DNA of 18,281 nt from NCBI GenBank assembly GCA_003242675.1, contig QGVE01000046.1, forward strand, positions 1-18,281. The letters are read 5' to 3'. Below, one piece after another: positions 1-7,756 of this stretch (position 1 is the first letter of the stretch; each line of letters begins with the position of its first letter). Below the pieces are notes generated by a model. It was given only the letters and a program-made list of their open reading frames with translations. It made no database searches and had not been told where the DNA came from. Both the position numbers and the translations under genes were made by a program. Origin of the DNA: Bacillota bacterium (GTDB lineage Bacteria > Bacillota_E > Symbiobacteriia > Symbiobacteriales > Symbiobacteriaceae).

Positions 1-91
1 GGGCGAGCGCTTTCCGGGCCGCCTGGGGTGCCCGGTTCTCTCCCCGCCCCCGCCTTGGCTGGAGGAGCGGGGCTGACCCGGCCGGGCCGCC

Positions 92-1147
92 TCAGGGCTC
101 GGCCAGGCGCACGCCGATGATGGCCGGGAGGCGCTCCGGGGTCTGCAGCACCTCCTCCAGGGGCATCGCCGGCGCGTCGATCAGGTCCGCCATCCAGACG
201 CCCTTCAGCCGCTCCAGCGCGCCCTCGGCGATGGCCCGGGCCTTCCAGACCGTCTCCAACTGCTCGGGCAGCTGGAAGAGGTGGAACTGGCGCAGCCGCC
301 GCTCGGCCTGCTCGCCCGCCGCGAGCACCGGCTCCACCTCGGCCGCCAGCCGCTGGCCGGGCGGCTCCAGGTCGCCGGAGGCCTCCCGCAGGTCCGCGAT
401 CGCCTGCAGGCGGAGCTGGCGCACGAAGCCGAAGAACGGCAGTCCGCCGCGGAAGGGCAGGGCCCACGTGGCCCACCACAGGACGGGCAGCGCGACGATG
501 AAGGGGATCGACCAGGGAACGGAGGGCAGCCAGAGGGCGTTGAGCGGCGCCGCGGCCATCAGCAGGAGGTTGAGGGCGCCCCAGCCCACCGCCCAGGCAA
601 ACGCCTGCGCGTGCCGCTCGCGAAGAGCCCGGGCGGCCAGGTTCAGCGCCCGGAGCCGGCTCTCCGCGGCCCGCTCGGCCGCCTCGGTCACGGCGCGCAC
701 CGCGGCGGGCAGCCGGACCAGCCGGTTCTCCAGCTCCACCGTCTCCCGCTGGAGCCTCAGGGCGTCCAGGGCGTCCGCCTCCGCCCCCCGGGTCAGGGGG
801 GTCTGGGGGCCGCTCAGCCGCACCAGGGCTTCCGAGGCGAGGGCGCGCGCCTGGGCGGGGTCTTTCGGAAGGGTGAGCTGGGCGCGGATCAGGGCGTGCA
901 CCCCCAGGGCCCAGGCCGTGAGGGCGGCGGCGTCGGCGCCTTCGCAGCTGTGGAGCCGGAACAGCGCGGACTCGCACTCCTTCAGGGCGCTCACGTAGTG
1001 CGAGCGGCAGCGGATGGCGTCCAGCGCCGCGGCCGCCCGCTGGCAGTGGCCGCGCACGGCCAGGAGGTGCCCCAGGGCCAGCGTGATGTCCTCCCGGTGT
1101 GCGGGTTCCTGGTTCAGCCGGGCCGACAGCTCCTCGACGTCGATCAT
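92..1147 (-). CDS. Hypothetical two-TM, coiled-coil membrane protein
   Basis: 351 aa; I do not recognise a family. The N-terminal 180 residues are Ala/Leu/Arg/Glu-rich and helical, with a likely coiled coil at about 130-178. Two hydrophobic segments follow at about 182-201 and 213-230, joined by a short Pro/Trp-rich turn. A second helical soluble region runs to the end, so both large domains probably face the same side of the membrane. The ATG at 1147 directly follows a GGGGAG, which is too close for a good ribosome site, so the start is less certain than the frame. The gene is divergent from the 1330 gene; the 182 bp between them show no clear promoter. It ends at the left edge of the window with no visible terminator. 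Confidence 0.6.
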   Translation of the reverse strand: MIDVEELSARLNQEPAHREDITLALGHLLAVRGHCQRAAAALDAIRCRSHYVSALKECESALFRLHSCEGADAAALTAWALGVHALIRAQLTLPKDPAQARALASEALVRLSGPQTPLTRGAEADALDALRLQRETVELENRLVRLPAAVRAVTEAAERAAESRLRALNLAARALRERHAQAFAWAVGWGALNLLLMAAAPLNALWLPSVPWSIPFIVALPVLWWATWALPFRGGLPFFGFVRQLRLQAIADLREASGDLEPPGQRLAAEVEPVLAAGEQAERRLRQFHLFQLPEQLETVWKARAIAEGALERLKGVWMADLIDAPAMPLEEVLQTPERLPAIIGVRLAEP

Positions 1148-1329
1148 CTCCCCGGCGACCGGCCGGCCGGTCCACGGAGCCGCGAAGAGCCCGTCGGCGG
1201 TGCGCGGGGCAAACGGCTCGCGCGGGAAGGTCGTCCGGCTCCTCCGGCGGGGCGGGCCGCCGGAGAGGAGATGGCGGGCCGGCAGCCGAAGGTCTAATGC
1301 GCAGCCGCAGGCACGGGGGGGAGGATTCC

Positions 1330-1869
1330 GTGGACGAACCCTATCTGGAGCGCCCGGACACGCGGGCCGAGCGGTACCTGGTGGGCGCGCTGCTGGCGGC
1401 CGTCTGCCTCGCCGCCGGCTGGCTCATCGCGCGCCTCCGCGCGACCCCGGGCGCGGCCCACCCGCTGGAGTTCACCGGTCTCTTCCTGCTGGCGGGCCTC
1501 GCCGGGTACCTCCTCTTCGCCGGCTGGGAGTTGCTGACGGTGCGCTACGCGCTCGGGGAGCAGGCGTTCCGGGCCGCGCAGGGCCGTCGGGTGGCGGAGC
1601 TGGACCTCACGCAGCCCGTCCGGCTGCACCGCTGGCTCGGGCGCTGGGAGGGAGGGGGCTCGGCGGCCGCAGAGCTCGGGGTTCCCGACGTGGAGTGGTT
1701 CCCGCCCTTCGCGCTCGTGCGCACGGCGTGCTGGGTCGTGGTGGGGCACGACCCGGCCGGCCGGCGCCGCGCGGTGGCGATCCGGCCCTCGCCGCAGCTT
1801 CTGGCCCGCCTGCGGGAGTGGGCGCAGCCGAAGTGGGGGGAGGAAAGTGGCGCGGCTCTTGACCGCTGA
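1330..1869 (+). CDS. Hypothetical small membrane protein (two TM)
   Basis: 179 aa from the GTG at 1330. I chose this start because a GGGGGAGG ribosome site lies at 1315-1323 with good spacing; the longer frame upstream is Arg/Gly/Ser-rich shadow sequence. Two hydrophobic segments lie at about 17-35 and 49-66. They are followed by a roughly 110-residue soluble C-terminal part containing a WFPPFALVRTACWVVVGHDPAGRRR stretch that reads like a beta-rich domain (my impression only). No family is assigned. The last 23 bp overlap the next gene, 1847-2635, which has its own ribosome site inside this gene. That arrangement indicates co-transcription and probably a joint membrane function. Confidence 0.55.
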   Translation: MDEPYLERPDTRAERYLVGALLAAVCLAAGWLIARLRATPGAAHPLEFTGLFLLAGLAGYLLFAGWELLTVRYALGEQAFRAAQGRRVAELDLTQPVRLHRWLGRWEGGGSAAAELGVPDVEWFPPFALVRTACWVVVGHDPAGRRRAVAIRPSPQLLARLREWAQPKWGEESGAALDR

Positions 1870-2635
1870 ACTGGTGCTGCTGGCGCTGACCGCCGTCTTC
1901 GCGGCCGCCGGGGCCCCTCTGCTCTCCGGCCGGCCGCCCGCGTGGCCCCTGCTCAGCGTCGGCTTTCTGATGGCCCTGGCGTTCTCCGCCCTGTACGCCC
2001 TGGCGAACCTGGCGGCGCGCCGGCTGCCCCAGCCGGTCCTGCTGGCCGCCGGCCTGCTGGCCCTGCTCGCGGTGCTGCTCGGCTCGGGCGGCGGGGGGCG
2101 GGCGGTCGCGGGCCTGTCCGATGCCCTCGCCCTGGCGGCGGGGCTCGCCCTGCTGGCCCTGGGGCGCGCCCTGCGGCGCGGCGCGGGGGCGAGCCTGTGG
2201 GCCTACGCGGCGCCCCTGGCGGCGGTGCGCTATGTGCTGGTGCCCCTGGCGGGCTCAGGCGACCTCGTGCGGGCCCTGGCGGTGCAGAGCGGGGCGTTCT
2301 ACCTTTTCCTGCGAGGCCTGGTGCGCCTCGCCTTCCCCACCGCGGCCGAGGGGGACCCGGCCGCCGGATCCCGGCTTCGCCACCCGGTGCCGGACCGGGT
2401 CGTTGGCCTGGTGGAGGCGACTGCCCGGCGCCGGGCCCTGCCCTACGCCACCTTGGCGGACGGGAGCCGGGACGAGGAGGCGATCGCCGTGCGCTGCCGG
2501 CCGGCGGAGGCCGCAGAGCTGGCGGAGCGGCTGCGCGCGGCCCTGCAAGGGCAGCCCGTGGCGGTGACCCGGGGCGTGCAGGTGGGCGACGAGGTCGAGC
2601 TGGTCATCCGGATGGTGCGGGACCGCATTCCGTAA
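1847..2635 (+). CDS. Hypothetical polytopic membrane protein
   Basis: 262 aa from GTG 1847, preceded by GGGGGGAGG at 1835-1843. About six hydrophobic segments, extremely Ala/Leu-rich, fill residues 5-160. A soluble tail of about 90 residues (170-262) follows, with an alternating charged/hydrophobic pattern that may fold as a small alpha/beta domain. No catalytic motif or known family is recognisable. It overlaps the upstream two-TM gene by 23 bp and is followed 6 bp later by a perfect intrinsic terminator. The 1330-2635 pair is therefore a self-contained transcript separate from argC. The frame is well supported by GC-rich third positions and the lack of stops; the function is unknown. Confidence 0.6.
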   Translation: MARLLTAELVLLALTAVFAAAGAPLLSGRPPAWPLLSVGFLMALAFSALYALANLAARRLPQPVLLAAGLLALLAVLLGSGGGGRAVAGLSDALALAAGLALLALGRALRRGAGASLWAYAAPLAAVRYVLVPLAGSGDLVRALAVQSGAFYLFLRGLVRLAFPTAAEGDPAAGSRLRHPVPDRVVGLVEATARRRALPYATLADGSRDEEAIAVRCRPAEAAELAERLRAALQGQPVAVTRGVQVGDEVELVIRMVRDRIP

Positions 2636-2641
2636 AATCGG

Positions 2642-2678
2642 TCCCGGGCCCTGCTGGACAGGGCCCGGGATTGATTTA
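2642..2678 (+). terminator. Intrinsic terminator after the membrane-protein pair
   Basis: Perfect 12-bp stem, TCCCGGGCCCTG (2642-2653) pairing with CAGGGCCCGGGA (2659-2670), with a 5-nt loop and a T-rich tail TTGATTT. It separates the hypothetical pair from the argC promoter. Confidence 0.9.
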
Positions 2679-2718
2679 TGATGAAGAGGTCGGACCGTGG
2701 AGCGCCCGAATCCGGGGA

Positions 2719-2755
2719 TTGCATCTTTATTCATCTAGAGTTATGATTATGCAAC
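2719..2755 (+). promoter_or_regulatory. argC promoter with two ARG half-regions
   Basis: The -35 is TTGCAT (2719-2724) and the -10 is TATGAT (2742-2747), with a 17-bp spacer. The reverse complement of 2719-2735 reads GATGAATAAAGATGCAA, which closely matches the ARG box recognised by ArgR/AhrC in B. subtilis. A second partial box, TATGATTATGCA, covers the -10. Both lie where bound ArgR would block RNA polymerase. The expected start is near 2754, giving a leader of about 27 nt. The same arrangement recurs before argB and argG. Confidence 0.85.
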
Positions 2756-2780
2756 AAGAACAGGGGCGGAGGCCTGAGCG

Positions 2781-3827
2781 ATGACGATACGCGTGGGAAT
2801 CGCCGGAGCCACGGGCTATACCGGCGTGGAACTGATCCGGCTGCTGGCCCTGCATCCCGAGGCCGAGGTGGTGGTGGCCGGCACGGAGAGCTACCAGGGG
2901 CAGCCCCTGGCCGGGGTCTACCCGCACCTGCGGGGGCGTGTGGAATTGGTCGGCCGGGAAGCGTCGCCCGAGGCCCTGGCGGGGTGCGACGTGGTCTTCA
3001 CCGCGCTGCCCCACGGGGTGACGATGGCCCTGGCGCCGGCGGTTTTGGCCGCGGGCGCGCGGCTCATCGACCTCGGGGCGGACTTCCGGCTGCGGGATCC
3101 GGCCGCCTACGAGCAGTGGTACGGCAAGGCGCACGCGGCCCCGGGGCTGACCGCCGAGGCGGTCTACGGCCTGCCGGAGCTGTACCGGGAGCAGATCCGG
3201 GGCGCGCGGCTGGTGGCCAACCCCGGCTGCTACCCCACGGCCTGCGCCCTGGCGGCGGCGCCGCTCCTGAAGGCCGGCGTCGTGGAGACGAAAGGGATCA
3301 TCTTCGACGCCAAGTCCGGCGTCTCCGGCGCCGGGCGGGGCGTGAGCCTCGGCGTTCACTTCTCGGAGGTCAACGAGAACTTCAAGGCCTACAACATCGC
3401 GGGGACCCACCGGCACACGCCGGAGATCGAGCAGACCCTCGCCGACCTCGCCGGCGAGCCGGTGGTGATCAGCTTCACGCCGCACCTCGCCCCCATGACC
3501 CGGGGGATCCTCGCCACCGGGTACTTCACCTTGAAGGCGGCGTATACCACCGAGCAGCTGGTGGACCTGTTCCGGGAGTTCTACGCCGGGGAGCCCTTCG
3601 TGCGGGTCCGGCCGGCGGGCGAGCTGCCCACCACCAAGCAGGTCTGGGGCTCCAACTACTGCGACATCGGCCTGCAGGTGGACCCGCGCACGGGGCGGGT
3701 ACTGGTCATCAGCGTCATCGACAACCTGGTGAAGGGCGCGGCGGGCCAGGCGATCCAGAACATGAACCTGCTCTTCGGCCTGCCCGAGACCACGGGACTG
3801 CTGCAGGCCCCGCCGGTCTATCCCTGA
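2781..3827 (+). CDS. argC: N-acetyl-gamma-glutamyl-phosphate reductase
   Basis: 348 aa, the usual length for the short bacterial ArgC. It catalyses the NADPH-dependent reduction of N-acetyl-glutamyl-5-phosphate to the semialdehyde, the third step of ornithine synthesis, in the cytoplasm. The N-terminal Rossmann motif GIAGATGYTGVELIRLL is present. The active-site Cys is C150 in NPGCYPTA, and HRHTPEIEQ supplies the conserved catalytic-domain histidines. The start is supported by GGAGG at 2768-2772, 8 nt before the ATG. It is the first gene of an argC - acetyltransferase - argJ operon driven by the ARG-box promoter just upstream. No odd residues were seen. Confidence 0.97.
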   Translation: MTIRVGIAGATGYTGVELIRLLALHPEAEVVVAGTESYQGQPLAGVYPHLRGRVELVGREASPEALAGCDVVFTALPHGVTMALAPAVLAAGARLIDLGADFRLRDPAAYEQWYGKAHAAPGLTAEAVYGLPELYREQIRGARLVANPGCYPTACALAAAPLLKAGVVETKGIIFDAKSGVSGAGRGVSLGVHFSEVNENFKAYNIAGTHRHTPEIEQTLADLAGEPVVISFTPHLAPMTRGILATGYFTLKAAYTTEQLVDLFREFYAGEPFVRVRPAGELPTTKQVWGSNYCDIGLQVDPRTGRVLVISVIDNLVKGAAGQAIQNMNLLFGLPETTGLLQAPPVYP

Positions 3828-3866
3828 GCCGGTCACCTCCCGATCGACCTGTCCAGGAGGGATCAC

Positions 3867-4394
3867 ATGCACTTTCGAAAGGCCGTCATGGCCGACATCC
3901 CGGCGGCTCACGAGCTCATCAACGGCTACGCGGCGCAGGGGCTCATGCTCCGGCGGCCGCTCCTCATGCTGTACGAATCGGTGCGCGACTTCACGGTGGC
4001 GGTGGACGACGACGGCCAGGTGGTGGGCGTGGCCGCGCTGCACATCATGTGGCGGGACCTGGCCGAGATCCGGTCCCTGGCGGTGCGGCCCGGCCTCACC
4101 GGGCGGGGGATCGGCCGCGGCCTGGTCGAGCACCTGCTGGAGGAGGCCCGGGGCCTCGGGCTGAAGCGGATCTTCGCCCTCACCTATCAGCCGGGGTTCT
4201 TCGCCAAGTGCGGGTTCGAGGTCGTCCCGAAGGAGAGCCTGCCGCAGAAGGTCTGGAAGGAATGCGTGTACTGCGACAAGTTCCACAACTGCGATGAGAT
4301 CGCGATGATGCGGCTCCTCGTGCCGCCGGAGGAGATCGAGGAGGAGTCCTGGGAGATCCCGCTGGTGGCGCGGCCGAACTGGGTGCAGGGGTGA
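3867..4394 (+). CDS. GNAT acetyltransferase, probable short N-acetylglutamate synthase (ArgA type)
   Basis: 175 aa, a single GNAT domain with no amino-acid-kinase domain. The acetyl-CoA loop is visible as VRPGLTGRGIGRGLVEHLL at about 73-91, and a YQPGFFAKCGF motif sits at 107-117. It lies between argC and argJ, 39 bp after argC, with AGGAGG at 3855-3860. Short GNAT proteins of this kind (for example Rv2747 of M. tuberculosis) act as L-glutamate N-acetyltransferases, so the likely role is making the first N-acetylglutamate of the cycle. The C-terminal segment carries C133, C136 and C142 (C-x2-C-x5-C), a pattern I recall from clostridial and Geobacter relatives; whether it binds metal is unknown. 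Substrate identity is inferred from family and operon. Another acetyl acceptor is possible. Confidence 0.85.
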   Translation: MHFRKAVMADIPAAHELINGYAAQGLMLRRPLLMLYESVRDFTVAVDDDGQVVGVAALHIMWRDLAEIRSLAVRPGLTGRGIGRGLVEHLLEEARGLGLKRIFALTYQPGFFAKCGFEVVPKESLPQKVWKECVYCDKFHNCDEIAMMRLLVPPEEIEEESWEIPLVARPNWVQG

Positions 4395-4402
4395 CGGCGG
4401 AC

Positions 4403-5611
4403 ATGGAGTTCGTGTCAGGCGGCGTAACGGCGCCCGCGGGGTTTGTGGCCGCCGGCGTGTGCGCGGACATCCGGGGCAAGGGCGACGGGAAGAAGGACGT
4501 GGCCCTGCTGGCCTCCCGGGTCCCCTGCGCGGCCGCAGGGGTCTACACCACCAACCGGGTCAAGGCGGCGCCGGTGCTGCTCACCCAGGAGCGGACCGCG
4601 TCCGGCCGGCTCCAGGCCGTCGTGGCCAACTCGGGCAACGCCAACGCCTGCACGGGCGAGCGGGGCCTGAAGGACGCGGCCGAGATGGCGCGGCTGGCCG
4701 CGGAGGCCCTGGGCATCGCGCCGGAGCTGGTGGGGGTGGCCTCCACGGGCGTGATCGGCGTGCCGCTGCCCATGGACCGGGTGGCGGCGGGCATCGCCGC
4801 CGCGGCGGCCGCGCTCTCCCCGGAGGGCGGCGGCGACGCGGCGGAGGCGATCATGACCACCGACACCTTCCCCAAGCAGGTCGCCGTGCGGCTGGATGTC
4901 GGCGGCGCCGCGGTGACCATCGGCGCGATGGCCAAGGGCTCCGGCATGATCCACCCCAACATGGCGACCATGCTGGGCTTCGTCACCACCGACGCCGCCG
5001 TGGACGCGGCTGCCCTGCAGGCGGCCCTGCGCGCGGCGACGGACCGCTCCTTCAACATGATCACGGTCGACGGCGACACCTCGACCAACGACATGGTCGT
5101 CGTGCTCGCCAATGGCCTGGCGGGAAATCCGCCGATCACCCCGGACAGCGCCCACTACCCGGCGTTTGCGGAGGCGCTCACCGCCGTGCTCATCCACCTG
5201 GCGAAGGAGATCGCGCGGGACGGCGAGGGCGCGACCAAGCTGATCGAGGTGCGGGTCAGGGGGGCCCGGAGCCTGGAGGAGGCCCGCAAGGCGGCCCGCG
5301 CCGTGTGCGGCTCCAGCCTGGTCAAGGCCGCGGTGTTCGGCGCGGACGCCAACTGGGGGCGGGTGCTGGCCGCCCTGGGCTACTCGGGGGCGCAGTTCGA
5401 CCCGGACAGGGTGGACCTCTGGCTGGGCGACGTGCAGCTCATGCGCGCCGGGGAGCCGCTGGCCTTTGACGAGGAGGCCGCCGCCCGGCTCCTCCGGGAG
5501 AAAGAGGTCGTCTTCACCGCCGACCTGCACGCCGGCGAGGCGGAGGCGACCGCCTGGGGCTGCGACCTCACCTACGACTACGTGCGGATCAACGGGAGCT
5601 ACCGGACCTGA
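4403..5611 (+). CDS. argJ: Glutamate N-acetyltransferase / amino-acid acetyltransferase ArgJ
   Basis: 402 aa. It transfers the acetyl group from N-acetylornithine to glutamate, releasing ornithine; bifunctional members also use acetyl-CoA. ArgJ proteins are made as a precursor that cleaves itself before a nucleophilic Thr. That site is visible as KGSGMIHPNMATMLGF, with the nucleophile at T189. The dinucleotide-like tail and the ending TYDYVRINGSYRT are typical. I prefer ATG 4403 because AGGGGTGA (4387-4394) is correctly spaced for it. GTG 4391, which overlaps the preceding stop, would add four residues. It is the last gene of the argC operon and is convergent with the small minus-strand gene at 5706. 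Confidence 0.96.
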   Translation: MEFVSGGVTAPAGFVAAGVCADIRGKGDGKKDVALLASRVPCAAAGVYTTNRVKAAPVLLTQERTASGRLQAVVANSGNANACTGERGLKDAAEMARLAAEALGIAPELVGVASTGVIGVPLPMDRVAAGIAAAAAALSPEGGGDAAEAIMTTDTFPKQVAVRLDVGGAAVTIGAMAKGSGMIHPNMATMLGFVTTDAAVDAAALQAALRAATDRSFNMITVDGDTSTNDMVVVLANGLAGNPPITPDSAHYPAFAEALTAVLIHLAKEIARDGEGATKLIEVRVRGARSLEEARKAARAVCGSSLVKAAVFGADANWGRVLAALGYSGAQFDPDRVDLWLGDVQLMRAGEPLAFDEEAAARLLREKEVVFTADLHAGEAEATAWGCDLTYDYVRINGSYRT

Positions 5612-5643
5612 GCGTGCGCCGTCCCCGGGAGGGCGGCCTTCCG

Positions 5644-5682
5644 AAAAAAAGACTGGCCCCGGGGCCGGTACCCCCGGGGTCC
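5644..5682 (-). terminator. Intrinsic terminator for the 5706-5951 gene
   Basis: Read on the minus strand, two CCCCGGGG arms (inside 5655-5664 and 5672-5682) form a stem of about 8-10 bp. A run of seven Ts follows at 5650-5644, 23 nt past the minus-strand stop codon. The plus-strand side has only a weak T tail, so any help to argJ termination is uncertain. Confidence 0.75.
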
Positions 5683-5705
5683 TCTTGTGCGCACAGGTGA
5701 GCCGA

Positions 5706-5951
5706 CTACCCGCCGCCGCGCATGGCCCGCAGCCGCAGCCCCCGGGCTGCGTGCGCCACCGCGTCGGGGTCGCCGGTGAGGGTGACCACGACCCGCGGCC
5801 ACACCGCGCCGAACGCCCGGTGCTCGCCGGGCTCCAGCCGGGCCGTCCAGCCGGGTCCGGAGACCGACCCGTCCGGAAGGACGGTTCCGCCCAGGCTCGC
5901 CAGGTATTCCCGAATCTGTTCCAGCGTAGAACCCCGCAGGTCCAGGATCAT
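5706..5951 (-). CDS. Small conserved-looking hypothetical protein
   Basis: 81 aa from the ATG at 5951, which is preceded by GGGGGGTAGG at good spacing. The frame continues upstream to 6047, but that part lacks a comparable ribosome site. The sequence begins MILDLRGSTLEQIREYLASLGG and ends RAMRGGG. It reads as a compact soluble alpha/beta domain with an amphipathic helix near the N-terminus and a repeated hydrophobic beta pattern (WTARLEPGE, WPRVVVTLTGD). I cannot assign a family with confidence. Its own terminator lies 23 nt downstream, supporting a real monocistronic gene. It points toward argJ and away from the Nudix gene; the 239-bp divergent region holds AT-richer sequence around 6095-6165 where promoters could lie, but none is clear. 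Confidence 0.65.
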   Translation of the reverse strand: MILDLRGSTLEQIREYLASLGGTVLPDGSVSGPGWTARLEPGEHRAFGAVWPRVVVTLTGDPDAVAHAARGLRLRAMRGGG

Positions 5952-6190
5952 CGGCCTACCCCCCTGCCGGTGGTGGGCGGGACCCTCGTGCCAGGATCGA
6001 CGCCAAGCCAAAGGAGTGCATGACCGCGCAACGAATTCGACGCGCACAGCGGGCGCCCCTTTGTCTACAATCGGGTAATGGCCTGGCCTACCGGGATCTA
6101 TACTTTCTATCTATGTAACACCTAACCCTAGCAGGAAGGGATACCCCCAGGCCGAAATAATACAGAATCGGCGAAGCGGGGGGTGGAAGC

Positions 6191-6652
6191 GTGAGGAAGC
6201 GTCAGAAAGCGTACGCCCTCATTGTGGAAAACGGCCGCCTGCTGCTGGTCCGGTATTACTACCCCGACGAGGACGCCTGGTACTGGAACTTCCCCGGCGG
6301 CACGCTGGAGCCGGGTGAGACGCTCGAGCAGGCCTTAAAGCGCGAGCTCATGGAAGAGTGCTCGGTCGAGGTGGAGGTGGGCCCCATGGTCCTGAAGGAC
6401 GCTCCGCCCGGCCGGGATTACGAGCGCTACTTCTTCCGCTGCCGCATCAAGAAGGGGCGGCCGCAGGTCGGCAGCGACCCGGCGACCAACGACTCCATCG
6501 GGGCGCTGGAGTGGGTCGACCTGACCGACCCGGACCGCTGCGGCGGCTGGGGGCGCCGGAACCTGCCGCAGGTGGCCCGGGTGCTGGGCTTTGAGCCGCG
6601 CCGGCGGAGGCGGCTTCCGCCGCCGGTCCCCCGCCGGGTGCTGCAGAAGTAG
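6191..6652 (+). CDS. Nudix hydrolase
   Basis: 153 aa from GTG 6191, with GGGGGGTGG at 6178-6186. Nudix enzymes hydrolyse nucleoside diphosphates linked to another group, using Mg2+ or Mn2+ held by the Nudix box. The box lies at 37-59: G37, E43, then R51-E52-L53-x-E55-E56. All acidic metal ligands are present, but the Gly normally near its end is replaced by Ser58. The region before it, YYYPDEDAWYWNFPGG, is typical of family members that recognise an aromatic or nucleotide ligand. The substrate cannot be deduced. The C-terminus is Arg/Pro-rich and basic (RRRRRLPPPVPRR). The membrane protein gene at 6692 follows 39 bp later and may share the transcript. Confidence 0.9.
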   Translation: MRKRQKAYALIVENGRLLLVRYYYPDEDAWYWNFPGGTLEPGETLEQALKRELMEECSVEVEVGPMVLKDAPPGRDYERYFFRCRIKKGRPQVGSDPATNDSIGALEWVDLTDPDRCGGWGRRNLPQVARVLGFEPRRRRRLPPPVPRRVLQK

Positions 6653-6691
6653 CGACAGAGCCGACGACAGGGGAGGGGGACAGGCTTCCCG

Positions 6692-7744
6692 ATGCAGGCT
6701 GTGGGCGCCAGACCGTGGCAGCGGTGGATTGTGGCCGGCCTGGCCCTGCTGATGGTCCTGCTGCACTACTTCCGGTGGCTGGCGGGCGGGAGAGAAGTCG
6801 GGCTCGATCAGATCGCGGGCTACTTTCGGCTCCTGTCGACCATGGTGGTCGTCACCTTGCTGGGGGCGTGGCACTCCCGTCCCACGATGCTGACGGGCCC
6901 CGTGCTCCGCGTGGCCCGTGGGTTCGGCTGGGAGGCGATTCCGCTGGCCGCCGCCGAGGTGAAGCCGCTGAAGACCGGCTGGCACATCCGCTGGGATGAC
7001 GGGAAGGCCGTGAGGCGCCTCTCGCTGGTCACCCCGCCGGAGTTCCAGGAGGCCGTCATGCGGGCCGCCGAGCAGGCGAAAGGGGCTCCGGCCGGGCAAG
7101 CGCCCCGCACGGTCCGGGAGGCGATGCTGGCCGTGCCGGCGATGGAGCGGTCGGCGGCCTGGGGCCGTGTGGCGGTTTACCTCGCCCTGCTGGCCGTTCT
7201 GCCGCTGCTCAGCATGTGGCTCGATCACCCGGGGTTCCTGTTCGGGGTTCCGGTGCTCATCGGGCTTCAGGACCGCATCTTCGCCGGCACGACCGTCGTG
7301 CTCAGCGACCGGACCCTCTGGTTCCTCGGCGCCCAGGGCCCGGTCTACCAGATTCCGCTGGACCGTGTGCGTTCCGTGGAGCCGCTCGGGAGGAGCCAGG
7401 TGCTGCTGCGGGTGGACGACCCCCGGTACCCGGTGCTGAAGCTGGCCCGGCAGAGCGAGGGGGTCGACGCCCTGGTGCAGCTGCGGAAGGCCCTGGCGGG
7501 CGAGCCCCTGTTCGATCCGGCGCCGGCCGTCGCCAGGTCTTCCCCTGCCGCATCGGCGGGCGGTGACCTGCAGGGGGAGGGGGAGCGGGTGAGCCGCCTC
7601 CGCTGTTCCCTCTGCGGGAAGCCTGTGCCGGGGAACCCGGAGGCCGGGGGCATACATATCTGCGAACGGTGCCAGCACCGGGCCCGCTATGAGGCGCAGG
7701 AGGCGGGCCACGGGCTGCAGGGAAGGGAGCCGCTTCCCATGTGA
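6692..7744 (+). CDS. Hypothetical membrane protein with C-terminal zinc ribbon
   Basis: 350 aa; no family recognised. Hydrophobic segments lie at about 12-27 and 44-60. A soluble beta-rich stretch (about 65-125) follows, then further hydrophobic segments near 158-174 and 184-196. A second soluble region (about 200-270) contains VVLSDRTLWFLGAQGPVYQIP, a pattern that resembles membrane-associated PH-like domains. The tail holds two CxxC knuckles, C305-x2-C308 and C324-x2-C327, consistent with a zinc ribbon. The ribosome site GGGGAGGGGG (6670-6679) is 12 nt from the ATG, slightly long. The gene ends 13 bp before the argB promoter, with no terminator between them. Confidence 0.65.
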   Translation: MQAVGARPWQRWIVAGLALLMVLLHYFRWLAGGREVGLDQIAGYFRLLSTMVVVTLLGAWHSRPTMLTGPVLRVARGFGWEAIPLAAAEVKPLKTGWHIRWDDGKAVRRLSLVTPPEFQEAVMRAAEQAKGAPAGQAPRTVREAMLAVPAMERSAAWGRVAVYLALLAVLPLLSMWLDHPGFLFGVPVLIGLQDRIFAGTTVVLSDRTLWFLGAQGPVYQIPLDRVRSVEPLGRSQVLLRVDDPRYPVLKLARQSEGVDALVQLRKALAGEPLFDPAPAVARSSPAASAGGDLQGEGERVSRLRCSLCGKPVPGNPEAGGIHICERCQHRARYEAQEAGHGLQGREPLPM

Positions 7745-7756
7745 GGGCGGCTCCCC

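Noticed and set aside
2..74. Possible C-terminal end of a plus-strand gene (ending WLEERG, stop at 72-74)
   Set aside because: Only 24 codons are visible, Pro-rich, with no family signal or following terminator. It could equally be non-coding.
2727..4286. A 519-codon open frame on the minus strand
   Set aside because: It is an antisense shadow of argC and the GNAT gene, Arg/His/Gly/Gln-rich, with no recognisable domain.
6020..6118. A 32-codon plus-strand ORF after AAAGGAG
   Set aside because: The ribosome site is only 3 nt from the ATG, the product (starting MTAQRIRRAQRAP) has no recognisable pattern, and it is antisense to the leader of the 5706-5951 gene.
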